Below, piece after piece: positions 1 to 8,499 of a stretch of DNA of 64,000 bases (position 1 is the stretch's first letter; every line of letters begins with the position of its first letter). The notes beneath the pieces were generated by a model that had not been told where the DNA came from, made no database searches, and worked only from the letters and a program-made list of their open reading frames with translations. Location of the stretch: contig JAHZAV010000003.1 in NCBI GenBank assembly GCA_019423745.1, forward strand, positions 1 through 64,000. The letters run 5' to 3'. A program made the translations under genes and the position numbers. This stretch comes from Lachnospiraceae bacterium (GTDB lineage Bacteria > Bacillota > Clostridia > Lachnospirales > Lachnospiraceae).

Positions 1-51
1 GCTTGGAGAGACAAAAACCGTCAGACATCAAAAAAGACTGTAACAGCATAA
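1..51 (+). CDS. C-terminal end of a gene entering from the left edge
   Basis: Frame 1 is open from the first base and ends with TAA at 49-51, giving 16 residues rich in Lys, Arg and Thr (ends KKTVTA). A strong hairpin terminator follows after two bases, which is the main support for a real gene end. The product cannot be identified from this tail. Confidence 0.45.
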   Translation, partial: AWRDKNRQTSKKTVTA

Positions 52-53
52 AA

Positions 54-88
54 AATAAGACTGCCGATCACACGGCAGTCTTATTTTT
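54..88. terminator. Bidirectional intrinsic terminator
   Basis: Arms of 13 bp (54-66 and 73-85) surround a 6-base loop. T-rich sequence follows on the plus strand and A-rich sequence precedes it, so it can stop both the plus-strand gene ending at 51 and the minus-strand DegV gene ending at 130. Confidence 0.85.
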
Positions 89-129
89 ATATCTTTCTCA
101 TAATCTTTAAGGGATGGGGGAATTCTATG

Positions 130-996
130 CTATTCCTTAACATAAGACATGCCAATCCCCACGGCATGCGGCCCCACATGACAGCCAATACTCAAAGAAA
201 GCGGCTGATAGTAAATCTTACATTGTGGAAATGCCTTACCAAGTGTTTCTTTATATGCACGGATTTCGTCTTCAGAAAGAAGTGTTCCTGCGATGCCTAT
301 ATGAATATTCTCTGGTTTTGCTTTATCAAACCTATGATTGAAGTCTTTTTGTAATGCTTCTACCATAATTTTAAAGGCTTTTTTCATACCTCTTGATTTC
401 GAAAAAGAATCCAGTTTTTCCCCTTGTATCGTAAGAATAGGCTTAATATTTAATACAGACGCCAGTGCTGCCCCTGCCGGTATAACACGTCCGCCTCTTT
501 TTAAATACTCTAAAGTATCAACCGCTATGTAAATGGAAGCATCATATGCTTCCTTTTCCAGATATTCCTTGATTTCTTTTCCTGTCTTTCCTTGTTTAGA
601 AAGTTCCAACGCAGTAAATACGGATTCCCTCAAGGTTACCGATATTCTATGATTATCTACTACACTAACTTTTCCCGCATAATCCTGTGCAAGAGCAGTA
701 GAAGCTGCACAGGAATTGCTAAGGCCACTGGACATAGGGATATAAACAAGTTCATCATACATACCAGAAAGTATAGAATCCCACAAATCAGTTAAATCTC
801 CTGGCGAAGGCATAGAAGTTGTTACCTGCATATCAGAGCAAAGTGCATCGTAAAATTCTTCTTCTGTTATATTATCCCCTTCAAAATAAATCTGATCATT
901 GATAATTACAGGCATTGGAATCATAAAAATTCCATCTTCCTTCGCTTCTGCCATCCCAATGCCAGAGTTACTATCTGTCACTATAGCTGTTGCCAT
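130..996 (-). CDS. DegV family fatty-acid-binding protein
   Basis: DegV-fold protein of about 288 residues. Such proteins (FakB type) bind a fatty acid and present it to a fatty-acid kinase. The N-terminal TAIVTDSNSG, the TSMPSPGD segment, SSGLSNS and LEYLKRGGRV are family signatures. A GTG further upstream would add five or six residues, but it overlaps the GGAGG at 1005-1009; ATG at 996 (or 999) has proper spacing. It is the last gene of a three-gene minus-strand unit with a second DegV protein and a PAP2-like membrane protein, so a lipid-handling role is likely. No FakA kinase is in the window. Confidence 0.9.
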   Translation of the reverse strand: MATAIVTDSNSGIGMAEAKEDGIFMIPMPVIINDQIYFEGDNITEEEFYDALCSDMQVTTSMPSPGDLTDLWDSILSGMYDELVYIPMSSGLSNSCAASTALAQDYAGKVSVVDNHRISVTLRESVFTALELSKQGKTGKEIKEYLEKEAYDASIYIAVDTLEYLKRGGRVIPAGAALASVLNIKPILTIQGEKLDSFSKSRGMKKAFKIMVEALQKDFNHRFDKAKPENIHIGIAGTLLSEDEIRAYKETLGKAFPQCKIYYQPLSLSIGCHVGPHAVGIGMSYVKE

Positions 997-1011
997 CATT
1001 ATTTCCTCCAC

Positions 1012-1602
1012 TTAAAAATAATCAATTCCAAACCATGACACAATAAATGCAGCTAAACAAGAAGCTGTTCCTATAGCAATTTCCCTGCGGCTATGACGCT
1101 TAAGTGTCAAGGAAGCCCAATTAATAATTCCATATATGAACCCACAAGGGAATAGCCATTTGATGCCGTTAAAATATATAAGCAAAATAATAGGACCTGT
1201 TATAGCTGATGCATGGCCACTGGCTTTTATATGCATTCCTTTATTGATTACAGTAAGAAATACTACTGATAAAAAATATACCCCGTAGATAAGCATCTGT
1301 TTTTCGTTTACATTTTTTATAATCCCATAGAGAAATGCTGCAGTATAGCTTACAAGATTAAAAAGGAACGCTATTTTTCTTTGTCCATCACGACCAGTAC
1401 GATTCAAAGCTGGGATTATTTTCTGAATCAAATACCCTGATACAGGCACAACGCTTAAAAAAATAATAGAAAAAATAACATCTGTAATATCTGTAAAAAT
1501 ATATGTATTTGATTCTTTTAATAAAATAATCAAACAAAGTGCCATCAATGGCGGCGCGCTGATGACTCTGATTATCTTTGCCACTTTCGCTGTTTTAGTC
1601 AA
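1012..1602 (-). CDS. PAP2-like integral membrane protein, degenerate active site
   Basis: A 196-residue protein with about six hydrophobic segments. KASGHAS near residue 127 matches the middle motif (SGH) of the PAP2 lipid phosphatase family, and LKRHSRRE near residue 167 resembles the third motif (SRxxxxxH). The position expected to hold the third-motif histidine reads Gly, so catalytic activity is doubtful. The start is TTG at 1600-1602, eight bases after a GGGAGG inside the upstream gene; the two genes overlap by eight bases, so they are translationally coupled. Lying between two DegV genes, it probably acts on membrane or prenyl lipids. Confidence 0.7.
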   Translation of the reverse strand: MTKTAKVAKIIRVISAPPLMALCLIILLKESNTYIFTDITDVIFSIIFLSVVPVSGYLIQKIIPALNRTGRDGQRKIAFLFNLVSYTAAFLYGIIKNVNEKQMLIYGVYFLSVVFLTVINKGMHIKASGHASAITGPIILLIYFNGIKWLFPCGFIYGIINWASLTLKRHSRREIAIGTASCLAAFIVSWFGIDYF

Positions 1603-2482
1603 TTCTCATGCCTCCCCAGAAAAAAAGTGCTACTGTTCCGGGCCCTGTGTGGCTTCCTATTGTTGTACCAACATAATATATTTCAACCTTTCCCTTTAAT
1701 TTGGGAAAATTCTTTTCTACTAAATCTGCAACCGCTTTTGCATCCTCTATGCATCCGGAATGTGAAATATAACATTTGTCGGCATACTCAGTACCGCCAT
1801 CTGCATGCTCTTTCATTTTATCTACAATTGCTGTAATAACCTTTCTCTTTGGTCGGATCTTGTACCTCAATGTCAAGTGTCCTTTATCATCCATATTCAG
1901 CAACGGACATATATTCAAAATACTTCCGATCGTTCCCGCAGTTTTGGAAATGCGACCACCTTTGACATAAAATGACAAATCCGTTGAGAAAAACCAATGA
2001 TGCATTTTTAACCTGTTGTCCAAAACAAATTGATATACCTCTTCTATCGTTTTTCCCTCATCTCTAAGATCAGCTAATTTATCCATAAGTAAACCATAAC
2101 CGGAGGATGCTCCAAGGGAATCTGCAACATATATCTTTCTGTCTGGGAATTCATCTTTCAAATTTTCTGCTGCAATATTTGCAGAATTAATTGTTCCACT
2201 AAGTCCTGAGGATAATGTAACATGTAAAATATCATATCCCCTCATCAAGTAAGCTCTAAAATAGTCTTCGTATTCTGCTGCATTAACTTGTGATGTCTTG
2301 GTATCTGCCCCATTTGCCATTCTGGCATAGAACTCTTCAAAACTCATAGATTGGCCTAAATCATCAGAATAATTAACACCATCCATTTCATAGTGAAAAC
2401 AGATATAACTGATATCTCTTTGGTCAAAGTGTTCTTTTGTTAAATCAGCTGTCGAACAACAACTAATCACATAACGTTCCAT
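1595..2482 (-). CDS. DegV family fatty-acid-binding protein
   Basis: A second DegV protein (295 residues), clearly diverged from the one at 130-996. Family marks: CCSTADLT at the N-terminus, TSQVNAAEY, SSGLSGT, the FYVKGGRIS segment and a C-terminal GSHTGPGTVAL. Its start has a GGGGGA site about seven bases upstream. It is the first gene of the three-gene operon, facing the TetR gene at 2685 across a 202-base region with two operator-like palindromes. Two DegV paralogues in one operon suggest different fatty-acid preferences (inference). Confidence 0.9.
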   Translation of the reverse strand: MERYVISCCSTADLTKEHFDQRDISYICFHYEMDGVNYSDDLGQSMSFEEFYARMANGADTKTSQVNAAEYEDYFRAYLMRGYDILHVTLSSGLSGTINSANIAAENLKDEFPDRKIYVADSLGASSGYGLLMDKLADLRDEGKTIEEVYQFVLDNRLKMHHWFFSTDLSFYVKGGRISKTAGTIGSILNICPLLNMDDKGHLTLRYKIRPKRKVITAIVDKMKEHADGGTEYADKCYISHSGCIEDAKAVADLVEKNFPKLKGKVEIYYVGTTIGSHTGPGTVALFFWGGMRID

Positions 2483-2569
2483 ACCCGATCCCCCTTATAA
2501 TTGATTAACCGCTTCAATCTTCAAACAATAATTTCCTTGAATCTTCAACTTCTAATATCTATAATATAT

Positions 2570-2590
2570 AGTGTTACAAATTGTAACACT
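2570..2590. promoter_or_regulatory. Operator palindrome 1 (TetR)
   Basis: Perfect inverted repeat: AGTGTTACAA (2570-2579), one central base, TTGTAACACT (2581-2590). It lies in the divergent region between the DegV operon and the TetR gene and shares the TGTTAC/GTAACA core with the second palindrome at 2624-2652, so the TetR protein is the likely ligand. Confidence 0.65.
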
Positions 2591-2623
2591 ATGTGAAAAT
2601 TAATTCAATGTACCGGAAGCGAA

Positions 2624-2652
2624 CTGTTACATAAATTCTTCTAATGTAACAG
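2624..2652. promoter_or_regulatory. Operator palindrome 2 (TetR)
   Basis: Arms CTGTTACAT (2624-2632) and ATGTAACAG (2644-2652), with an 11-base spacer, just upstream of the TetR ribosome site at 2673. It shares the TGTTACA core with the palindrome at 2570-2590. Confidence 0.55.
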
Positions 2653-2684
2653 CTAACTTTGCAAAATTTTATGAGGTAAAAAAG

Positions 2685-3218
2685 ATGGAATCAAAAAAAA
2701 ATATTGCTAATATCATTGCAAGAGAATGCATATTAGAAGCACTTCTGAAATTAATCAAAATCAAGCCTTTATCTTCCATAACAATCACTGAATTAACAAA
2801 ACTTGCAGGTGTTTCACGAATGACATTTTACAGAAACTATGAATCGAAAGAAGAAGTATTCATTAGTCACTTGGATAATATCCTTGAAATGTATGAACTG
2901 GAAGAACAAAACGCTACAGTAAAAGGTACCCATTATTACGATTTAGAGCCGTTAAGACATTGTTTCCAGTATTTTGCAAAATATAGAGAATTTCTTGATG
3001 GAATGTTTCAATGTGGTTTTGGCAATATTTTTCTGGAAAAACTGACAGATTATGTATTAAAGAAATGGGGAAATGAAGAGATAAATAATAATTACGAACT
3101 TTATTCTTTTGCTGGCTCTCTTTATAATCTCTATATCAAATGGACTTCTGAAATGCCATTGCAACCTATTGATGATGTAATCGTTATTTTAAATCATATT
3201 TATGATAAAAAAATATAA
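2685..3218 (+). CDS. TetR/AcrR family transcriptional regulator
   Basis: A 177-residue TetR-type protein. The N-terminal helix-turn-helix is visible as ITITELTKLAGVSRMTFYRNY (residues about 33-53); the C-terminal ligand-binding half is helical and not identifiable. GAGGT lies seven bases before the ATG. It is divergent from the DegV/PAP2 operon, and the shared intergenic region has two TGTTACA palindromes, so it probably represses both itself and that operon, perhaps in response to a fatty acid (ligand is inference). Confidence 0.9.
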   Translation: MESKKNIANIIARECILEALLKLIKIKPLSSITITELTKLAGVSRMTFYRNYESKEEVFISHLDNILEMYELEEQNATVKGTHYYDLEPLRHCFQYFAKYREFLDGMFQCGFGNIFLEKLTDYVLKKWGNEEINNNYELYSFAGSLYNLYIKWTSEMPLQPIDDVIVILNHIYDKKI

Positions 3219-3225
3219 GAAAACG

Positions 3226-3268
3226 AAAAAAGAGAGCAATAAGTAAATATGAGGTTGCTCTCTTTTTT
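3226..3268. terminator. Bidirectional terminator between convergent genes
   Basis: GAGAGCAA (3232-3239) pairs with TTGCTCTC (3254-3261), with an A-run before and a T-run after. It serves the TetR gene (plus) and the FtsW-like operon (minus). Confidence 0.85.
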
Positions 3269-3286
3269 TATTTTTTCACTATTTGT

Positions 3287-4627
3287 CTATAATTCTATTG
3301 TCATTTTTATCCGTGGCATTTTGACTTTTACATGACGAGGATAAACATTTTTGTACCTATATATGCTTAATACGATACCAATCAGTCCATATGACACAAC
3401 GATATAACTCCCGCCCGCAGATAAAAACGGGAAAAACGTCTCTGTTGGGGGAAGTGCTCCTAAGTTTTCTAATACATTGATCAGAAAACTCACAAGAAAA
3501 ATCATGCCACATCCACATCCCATCAGCATACCTAATTGATTCTTCTGTTTCACAGCTGCACTAAATATAAATAATATCATAACAGCCAAGACACAACATA
3601 CAAGTATAGCCGCTATCATTCCGTATGTAGATGACAAATACGTTAATATATAGTCGCCATTAAAAGAAGGCAATGTTTGCGAAATATCTTCCCCATTACT
3701 TCCAATAAACTGATTTGACTCCAGAAAAGAACGTAATGTCATCGTCAAAGAATGGGCATCTCCACTGTTAGAAACAAATGCATGGATACGTTCCTTCTGA
3801 TAGGAAGCCAGAACATTTCCAAAATACATCCCTAAGAAACTGACAACTGGCAGAATCATAAAAATTCCCCATAATCCAGCTATTGTCTTTTTCTTATTTA
3901 CAACAAACCAATCCTTCTGAATGGCTATTGTCAACATAACAAGCATGGATATCAACATCATGCCAGCAGACATTGTCGCTGGCATCTCCAAAACAAGAAG
4001 AATTGGAATAACCATCCATACAACCGATTTGATTAATCCACTATAGCCTGAGCCATGATATTTATACATCACTCCCCCATAAATGGGAACATAGAACAAC
4101 ATCAATGCCTGTATGGATATGGGCCATTTGCCTATAGCCAACCAATATGTCATCCCATTTACGCTAACTCCAAAAAGTAAAGTCAGCAAACATAGCACCA
4201 TTAATATAATAGCAATCACCTTAGAAACTCTTGCTAGCACTGTATAATCTACAAAATATAATCCCATCATGACTACAATTCCCACCATGACATGAATCAC
4301 ATATTTACCAGAAATAGATGCCTCTGTCACATTGATGTGTCTAGTAATCATCACATGTGTCATAATGCCTGCTATACTAAGCAGCGCAATCATAAACAGT
4401 AACTTCCATGCAATCTGAGGCTTATGAATACGGTCAAGAGAAATCCCTGTTTCCACCGGATCCCCCATATCCTTAACCGCCTCTTTTTCCGCACTTTCAT
4501 AGTCCATACCAGCATGAATATTCTCCTCGATTTGATCTTCTATATGATCCTGTAATTCCTGTCGGATATAAGGTCGTGCTTTCCTACAACGAATCTGTTC
4601 CAACAATGTGTTTAAATATTCATTCAT
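3287..4627 (-). CDS. FtsW/RodA/SpoVE-like membrane protein with N-terminal permease-prefix domain
   Basis: A 446-residue protein. Residues 1-70 are a soluble, charged helical segment of the permease-prefix type (MNEYLNTLLEQIRCRKARPYI, AEKEAVKDMGDP). It is followed by about ten membrane segments of the SEDS family (FtsW, RodA), which polymerise peptidoglycan glycan strands; PPTETFFPFLSAGGS near the end matches the conserved late SEDS loop. It starts three bases after the PadR gene and must be co-transcribed with it. PadR plus a prefixed SEDS-like protein is a recurrent Firmicutes pair whose function is not established. Confidence 0.8.
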   Translation of the reverse strand: MNEYLNTLLEQIRCRKARPYIRQELQDHIEDQIEENIHAGMDYESAEKEAVKDMGDPVETGISLDRIHKPQIAWKLLFMIALLSIAGIMTHVMITRHINVTEASISGKYVIHVMVGIVVMMGLYFVDYTVLARVSKVIAIILMVLCLLTLLFGVSVNGMTYWLAIGKWPISIQALMLFYVPIYGGVMYKYHGSGYSGLIKSVVWMVIPILLVLEMPATMSAGMMLISMLVMLTIAIQKDWFVVNKKKTIAGLWGIFMILPVVSFLGMYFGNVLASYQKERIHAFVSNSGDAHSLTMTLRSFLESNQFIGSNGEDISQTLPSFNGDYILTYLSSTYGMIAAILVCCVLAVMILFIFSAAVKQKNQLGMLMGCGCGMIFLVSFLINVLENLGALPPTETFFPFLSAGGSYIVVSYGLIGIVLSIYRYKNVYPRHVKVKMPRIKMTIEL

Positions 4628-4630
4628 AAA

Positions 4631-4960
4631 TTATACCTCCAATGCCAGAACATTCGATACTGCTGCACAATACTCTTTCCACTCTTCTTTTTTCTTTTCC
4701 AGAAGCCCTCTGCCTTGTTTGGTCAAACTATAATACTTTCTGGTTTTGCCACTAAACTCTTGTTCATATACTACTAGCAGTCCTTTCTCTTCAAGACTGT
4801 GCAGCAATGGATATAGCGTTCCAGCCTTCAATTCAAATACATTCTGAGATTTTTGGCGTAACGTATCTATCATCTCATAACCATACATATCTTTTTCAGA
4901 TAACAATTTCAAAATAAGCATTGTCATGCTTCCAGAAACTAATGATTTTTCAACTGCCAT
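4631..4960 (-). CDS. PadR family transcriptional regulator
   Basis: A 109-residue winged-helix protein. LILKLLSEKDMYGYEMID, the FELKAGTLYPLLHSLEEKGL recognition-helix region and SGKTRKYYSLTKQG are typical PadR motifs. It heads a two-gene operon with the FtsW/RodA-like protein. Its promoter region contains TATATAG/CTATATA palindromes just downstream of the -10 box, so autorepression is likely. Confidence 0.93.
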   Translation of the reverse strand: MAVEKSLVSGSMTMLILKLLSEKDMYGYEMIDTLRQKSQNVFELKAGTLYPLLHSLEEKGLLVVYEQEFSGKTRKYYSLTKQGRGLLEKKKEEWKEYCAAVSNVLALEV

Positions 4961-4975
4961 ATGCTCCTCCTTTAT

Positions 4976-5035
4976 TATATAGATTTCCTATATATCGATT
5001 ACCTATATAATATACCGATGCAAAATGTCTGTCAA
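4976..5035 (-). promoter_or_regulatory. PadR operon promoter with operator palindromes
   Basis: On the minus strand, TTGACA (5030-5035), a 17-base spacer and TATTAT (5007-5012) form a strong sigma-A promoter. Immediately downstream, TATATAG (4976-4982) faces CTATATA (4988-4994), and a related half site is at about 5001-5009. Sites downstream of the -10 box suit a repressor, probably PadR itself. Confidence 0.75.
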
Positions 5036-5133
5036 GTTTTTACAATGTTTTTTCTTACCTTTCTTCTTTCTATTGTTACCACTATTCCGTGAAACAAAAT
5101 AGGTAGAAAATGAAAAAATCCACCAAACTAATA

Positions 5134-5157
5134 CAGGGACGGATGATTCCGTCCCTG
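5134..5157. repeat. Hairpin-forming inverted repeat, role unknown
   Basis: CAGGGACGGA (5134-5143) pairs perfectly with TCCGTCCCTG (5148-5157) around a 4-base loop. No T-run follows on either strand, so it is not an ordinary terminator. It lies in the gap between the PadR and aldo/keto reductase genes. Confidence 0.55.
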
Positions 5158-5177
5158 CAGAGTATAGATCTGTGTTA

Positions 5178-5212
5178 AGAATTCGCATTTCTTCCACTGG
5201 TCTGCGAATTCT
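5178..5212. repeat. Second inverted repeat, role unknown
   Basis: AGAATTCGCA (5178-5187) and TGCGAATTCT (5203-5212), perfect 10-bp arms with a 15-base spacer, 20 bases from the previous hairpin. Possibly a regulatory RNA structure or the remnant of a small mobile element. Confidence 0.5.
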
Positions 5213-5264
5213 CACTTGAGTACTGTAAAATTTCCTATAATAATTCTATCATCAAAATGATCTT

Positions 5265-6245
5265 CTACCAATTTTTATGAACCGAATCTTTAATATATCG
5301 ATCATAAATATCAGAAACACCTGCCATTTGTTCCTGTGACAGCGAAGGCAACTTAGCAGCATTTACATTGGACAACAGCTGCTCACGCTTGCTGGCACCA
5401 GGAATCACAGCACTAACGGCATCATGCATTAAAATCCAGCGCAGGGCATACGGGATAAGATTATCGGTATGGAACAGCTTTTTCAATTCCTCCACAGCCT
5501 GCAACCCCAGCTCATAATCTACGCCAGAAAAAGTTTCGCCCTTGTCAAATGCTTCCCCGTTTCTATTATAGCTGCGATGATCCTCCTTATCAAACACTGT
5601 ATCTTTTGTGTAACGACCCGTGAGCAGCCCACTGGCCAAAGGCACACGGGCCAGAATACCGATGCCTTTTGCCTTGGTTGTCGGAAACAGCTCTTCAGCA
5701 GGCTTCAGACGGAACATATTGAAAATTACCTCAATCGCAGAGATGGGATATTCCATTGCCTGTAAACCTTCCGATACTTTTTCGATACTGACGCCATAAT
5801 GAGCAATTTTCCCCTTTTGTACCAGCTTGTCCATGCCTGTAAACAGTTCGTCTTTGTGGTAGACAGAAGTTGGAGGGCAATGGAGGAGCACCATATCCAA
5901 CTGCTCCACTCCCAGACGTTTCAGACTACCATCAATAAACTGTTCCATATTTTCAGCGGTATATCCTTCGGCAGTGTGGGGATTTAACCCTCTGCCACAT
6001 TTAGTAACAACAAAAAAGTGATTCTTATGCTGTGCAATAAACTTTCCAATAGCCAATTCACTGTTGCCGTCATTGTAAATATCTGCAGTATCAATCAGGT
6101 TAATTCCACTTTCGTAGCTAGCCTCTAAAATCCTCAGGGCCTCTGCCTCATTAAATGGAGCGCCCCACTTGGTACCCAACTGCCAGGTACCAAGTCCAAT
6201 TTCACTGACCATACGATTGGTTTTACCAAATTTTCTTTGATTCAT
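5265..6245 (-). CDS. Aldo/keto reductase
   Basis: A 326-residue TIM-barrel NAD(P)H-dependent oxidoreductase. The catalytic tetrad can be read: Asp and Tyr in DTADIYNDG (about residues 51-59), Lys in VVTKCGRG (about 80) and His in MVLLHCPP (about 122). The C-terminal IPGASKREQLLSN is the cofactor phosphate-binding motif. The substrate is unknown. A similarly oriented SDR lies upstream (171-base gap), and a divergent HxlR regulator beyond that, suggesting a redox-responsive carbonyl-reducing set (inference). Confidence 0.92.
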   Translation of the reverse strand: MNQRKFGKTNRMVSEIGLGTWQLGTKWGAPFNEAEALRILEASYESGINLIDTADIYNDGNSELAIGKFIAQHKNHFFVVTKCGRGLNPHTAEGYTAENMEQFIDGSLKRLGVEQLDMVLLHCPPTSVYHKDELFTGMDKLVQKGKIAHYGVSIEKVSEGLQAMEYPISAIEVIFNMFRLKPAEELFPTTKAKGIGILARVPLASGLLTGRYTKDTVFDKEDHRSYNRNGEAFDKGETFSGVDYELGLQAVEELKKLFHTDNLIPYALRWILMHDAVSAVIPGASKREQLLSNVNAAKLPSLSQEQMAGVSDIYDRYIKDSVHKNW

Positions 6246-6416
6246 AATTGTTCTCCTTAATTTTTCATTTATAAAAACATTCTAGTATACTTTCTTTTTT
6301 ATATCTCCAATTCCTATGCTCTCATCCTAAGATAAATCATTGAACCACTCAACTCCCAAACCGATTTTGCTAACCTTCAGGCCAATTTCCCCCTATAATT
6401 CATAGCCTATTCTCCA

Positions 6417-7145
6417 TTATGCATTGAAATCAAAGGTTTCTTCGTAGATCATTCTCTTTGTCATGCCACCGTCCACCAAAAGGTTTATACCGTTAACAAA
6501 ATCATTTGATGTATCACACAGAAACAGACAAGCATTCACAATATCCTGTGGTTTCCCGACACGACCAGATGGATGTTGTCTATGATCAATCTCTTTCAGT
6601 TTCTCATATCCTTCCACTTGAATCCAACCTGGACTGACAGCATTGACTGTAATGCCAGTGTTAGTCAGAGACACACACAGACTGTTGGTCAAAGAAACCA
6701 GTCCCCCCTTCGATGCGCCATATGCTTCCCAACCTGCTTCATTTTGGTGAAAGCGGGTCGAGGCAATATTGATGATTCTCCCATAAGCACCCTTGGTATG
6801 CTGGTCAATAAATTCCTTGCAACACAAAAAAGCTCCTCTCAGATTCGTTTGAATCACCCGATCAAATTCCTGTGAAGTCAATTCAAAGACTGGTTTATGG
6901 AACTTGCTGATTGCTCCATTATTAATCAAAATATGGATTTCGCCATATCGTTCTTTAATAGTCTGAAAACTACGGTGAATATGAGATTCGTTTTGTAAAT
7001 CCATTTGGAAGAAATGAATATTGTTTTCGGAAAATGCAGTATCCAGTTTATCAAACGCAAATACTTCGTAGCCCTGCTTAGCAAATCCAATGGCTAAATA
7101 CCGTCCGATTCCAGATGCTCCCCCAGTAATTACAGCTCTTTTCAT
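6417..7145 (-). CDS. Short-chain dehydrogenase/reductase (SDR)
   Basis: A 242-residue classical SDR. TGGASGIGRY (residues 7-16) is the dinucleotide-binding glycine motif, NNGA near 83 is the structural motif, and INIAS, YGASKGG and the TVNAVSPGWI segment carry the Ser-Tyr-Lys catalytic residues and the usual loop after the active site. It resembles 3-oxoacyl-ACP reductase or sugar dehydrogenase members; the substrate cannot be assigned. The 494 bases upstream to the divergent HxlR gene hold no convincing gene. Confidence 0.92.
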   Translation of the reverse strand: MKRAVITGGASGIGRYLAIGFAKQGYEVFAFDKLDTAFSENNIHFFQMDLQNESHIHRSFQTIKERYGEIHILINNGAISKFHKPVFELTSQEFDRVIQTNLRGAFLCCKEFIDQHTKGAYGRIINIASTRFHQNEAGWEAYGASKGGLVSLTNSLCVSLTNTGITVNAVSPGWIQVEGYEKLKEIDHRQHPSGRVGKPQDIVNACLFLCDTSNDFVNGINLLVDGGMTKRMIYEETFDFNA

Positions 7146-7639
7146 AACTATGAAATCGCCTCCTTAATTGAAATCACTAAATTTTCGTCTCCGCAAATCT
7201 CTACTGGTTCATATTCGGAAACGAACAATGGAGAAAAGAACTTCCAACTCCAATCTTTTTATGTGAAATTTTGACCTCAACATCGACCCATACAACATTC
7301 TGAATGACTGCGTCCAAGTTGTCAGAGTAAACGTAATATCATATCCCCTGTTCCATTTGCACCCACCATAGCTACAACAAACAATCTGATTTACGGTACA
7401 CATATCCAAAACTTCTACTATATGATTCTCTGGCAACATATAAAATGTACATACAATCCTCTTGGTATCTCGTTAATTTGTCATAGATTCCACATTTTGT
7501 CGGTTAATTCCCTTCCCCAAAATAGAGTTGCAATATCATAAAAATGCGATATACTTGTATCATATATTGTTGCAAATGTTCTTACAAGTACGCACATATT
7601 TTTTATAAAGTGAAATAAATTTCACTATTGGAGGAACTC
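7146..7639. other. Intergenic region between the SDR and HxlR genes
   Basis: About 490 bases without a supported gene. A 76-codon minus-strand frame at 7209-7439 has no ribosome site, domain or family resemblance. The AT-rich part at 7530-7620 probably holds the promoter of the HxlR gene. Confidence 0.5.
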
Positions 7640-7990
7640 ATGGAAAAAATACAAGTAACCTGTGAAATGGAAGTGACATTAAAGATGATTGGCGGAAAAT
7701 GTAAACCTCTGATCTTAGAGCATCTCATCACCCATGGCACACAGCGGTTCAGTGAGCTTCTAAGAAAAATCACACAAGTATCTCAAAGAACTCTAACAAA
7801 TCAATTAAGAGAACTGGAAGCAGACGGACTAATACAACGTACTGTTTACGCTGAAGTCCCCCCACGAGTGGAATACAGTATCACAGACAAAGGCCGCTCT
7901 TTAGAGCAAATTCTTGAATTGATGTGTGAATGGGGAGAAAAAAATATGGATGATCGATTTGAGCTTACTAATCCGCAATGTACAGAGTAA
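7640..7990 (+). CDS. HxlR family transcriptional regulator
   Basis: About 116 residues with a winged helix. [42 protein letters not shown] and [13 protein letters not shown] are standard HxlR motifs; the Cys near residue 20 could be a redox sensor as in YodB-type members (inference). A TTG four codons upstream is part of the ribosome site; ATG at 7640 sits five bases after GGAGG. It is divergent from the SDR and aldo/keto reductase, which are candidate targets. Confidence 0.92.
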   Translation: MEKIQVTCEMEVTLKMIGGKCKPLILEHLITHGTQRFSELLRKITQVSQRTLTNQLRELEADGLIQRTVYAEVPPRVEYSITDKGRSLEQILELMCEWGEKNMDDRFELTNPQCTE

Positions 7991-8202
7991 TGTCACTTTA
8001 TTATTCAAGGTAAGGTGCAGACATTTTCTTAAAATAACTAAGTGGTTAGTCCAAGACTGTATCTCTACCTCCTCTTTCATTAAAAAAACATATGTGGCAA
8101 GCAGCAAATTTACCTGCTCAATTATTGTCAAAGAAATACATTAAAATTCCATGACATATAATAAAAAACTGTTGACACTATCGATTGTCACAAGGCATAG
8201 AA

Positions 8203-8243
8203 AAAGCCCACAATCCCGCATAAATGCTGGGATTGTGGGCTTT
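8203..8243 (-). terminator. Displaced native guaA terminator
   Basis: AAAGCCCACAATCCC (8203-8217) pairs with GGGATTGTGGGCTTT (8229-8243). It lies six bases beyond the left copy of the 13-bp duplication of the guaA 3' end (8249-8261). In the uninterrupted chromosome it would follow the guaA stop codon directly, so it is read as the original guaA terminator, separated from guaA by the inserted element. Confidence 0.8.
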
Positions 8244-8248
8244 ACTCT

Positions 8249-8261
8249 CTTATTCGAACTC
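8249..8261. repeat. Attachment-site direct repeat, left copy
   Basis: CTTATTCGAACTC, identical to 27805-27817. On the minus strand it encodes the guaA C-terminal codons Glu-Phe-Glu plus the TAA stop. Confidence 0.85.
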
Positions 8262-8274
8262 GGTTCTTTTCTCC

Positions 8275-8302
8275 AAAACTTAAACAAATTTGTTTAAGTT
8301 TT
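8275..8302. repeat. Perfect 28-bp palindrome near the left element end
   Basis: Two 14-base arms (8275-8288 and 8289-8302), containing CTTAAACAAATTTG and its complement. The same 14-mer occurs once near the right end (27751-27764), and TTTGTTTAAG occurs repeatedly in the xis/repressor control region (26956-27104). It is a candidate binding site for the element repressor or the integrase machinery. Confidence 0.6.
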
Positions 8303-8362
8303 ATGAACTCTCTGATTTCATTTATCTCATTTTCATATCGTGCGCTGACTTACTTATCTTCA

Positions 8363-8379
8363 GTTGCCGTCGCGTTGCC
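8363..8379. repeat. GTTGCC pair, candidate integrase arm site (left)
   Basis: GTTGCCG, three variable bases, CGTTGCC. The same arrangement (14 of 17 bases identical, same orientation) lies at 27730-27746 near the right end. Paired short repeats close to both ends are typical of tyrosine integrase arm-binding sites. Confidence 0.5.
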
Positions 8380-8499
8380 ATGTATGTATTATATCAGAGA
8401 AGGGGCAAAAAGCGAAGATTTTATTTGAAATTTCAGGCAAAAATTTACTATCTAATAACTGACACTTTCATCCTAGAGCACAAAAGTTTTCATAATACC

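Larger units (their letters stand above)
7991..8499. other. Region spanning the left element junction
   Basis: About 500 bases with no supported gene. It holds chromosomal sequence up to about 8248, the displaced terminator, the attachment repeat at 8249-8261, a 28-bp palindrome at 8275-8302 and a GTTGCC pair at 8363-8379; the rest of 8380-8499 shows nothing recognisable. Confidence 0.6.

Noticed and set aside
5003..5215. 70-codon minus-strand frame upstream of PadR
   Set aside because: It overlaps the PadR promoter and both inverted repeats and has no coding character.
7209..7439. 76-codon minus-strand frame between the SDR and HxlR genes
   Set aside because: No ribosome site, no family resemblance, and an odd mixture rich in Cys and aromatic residues.
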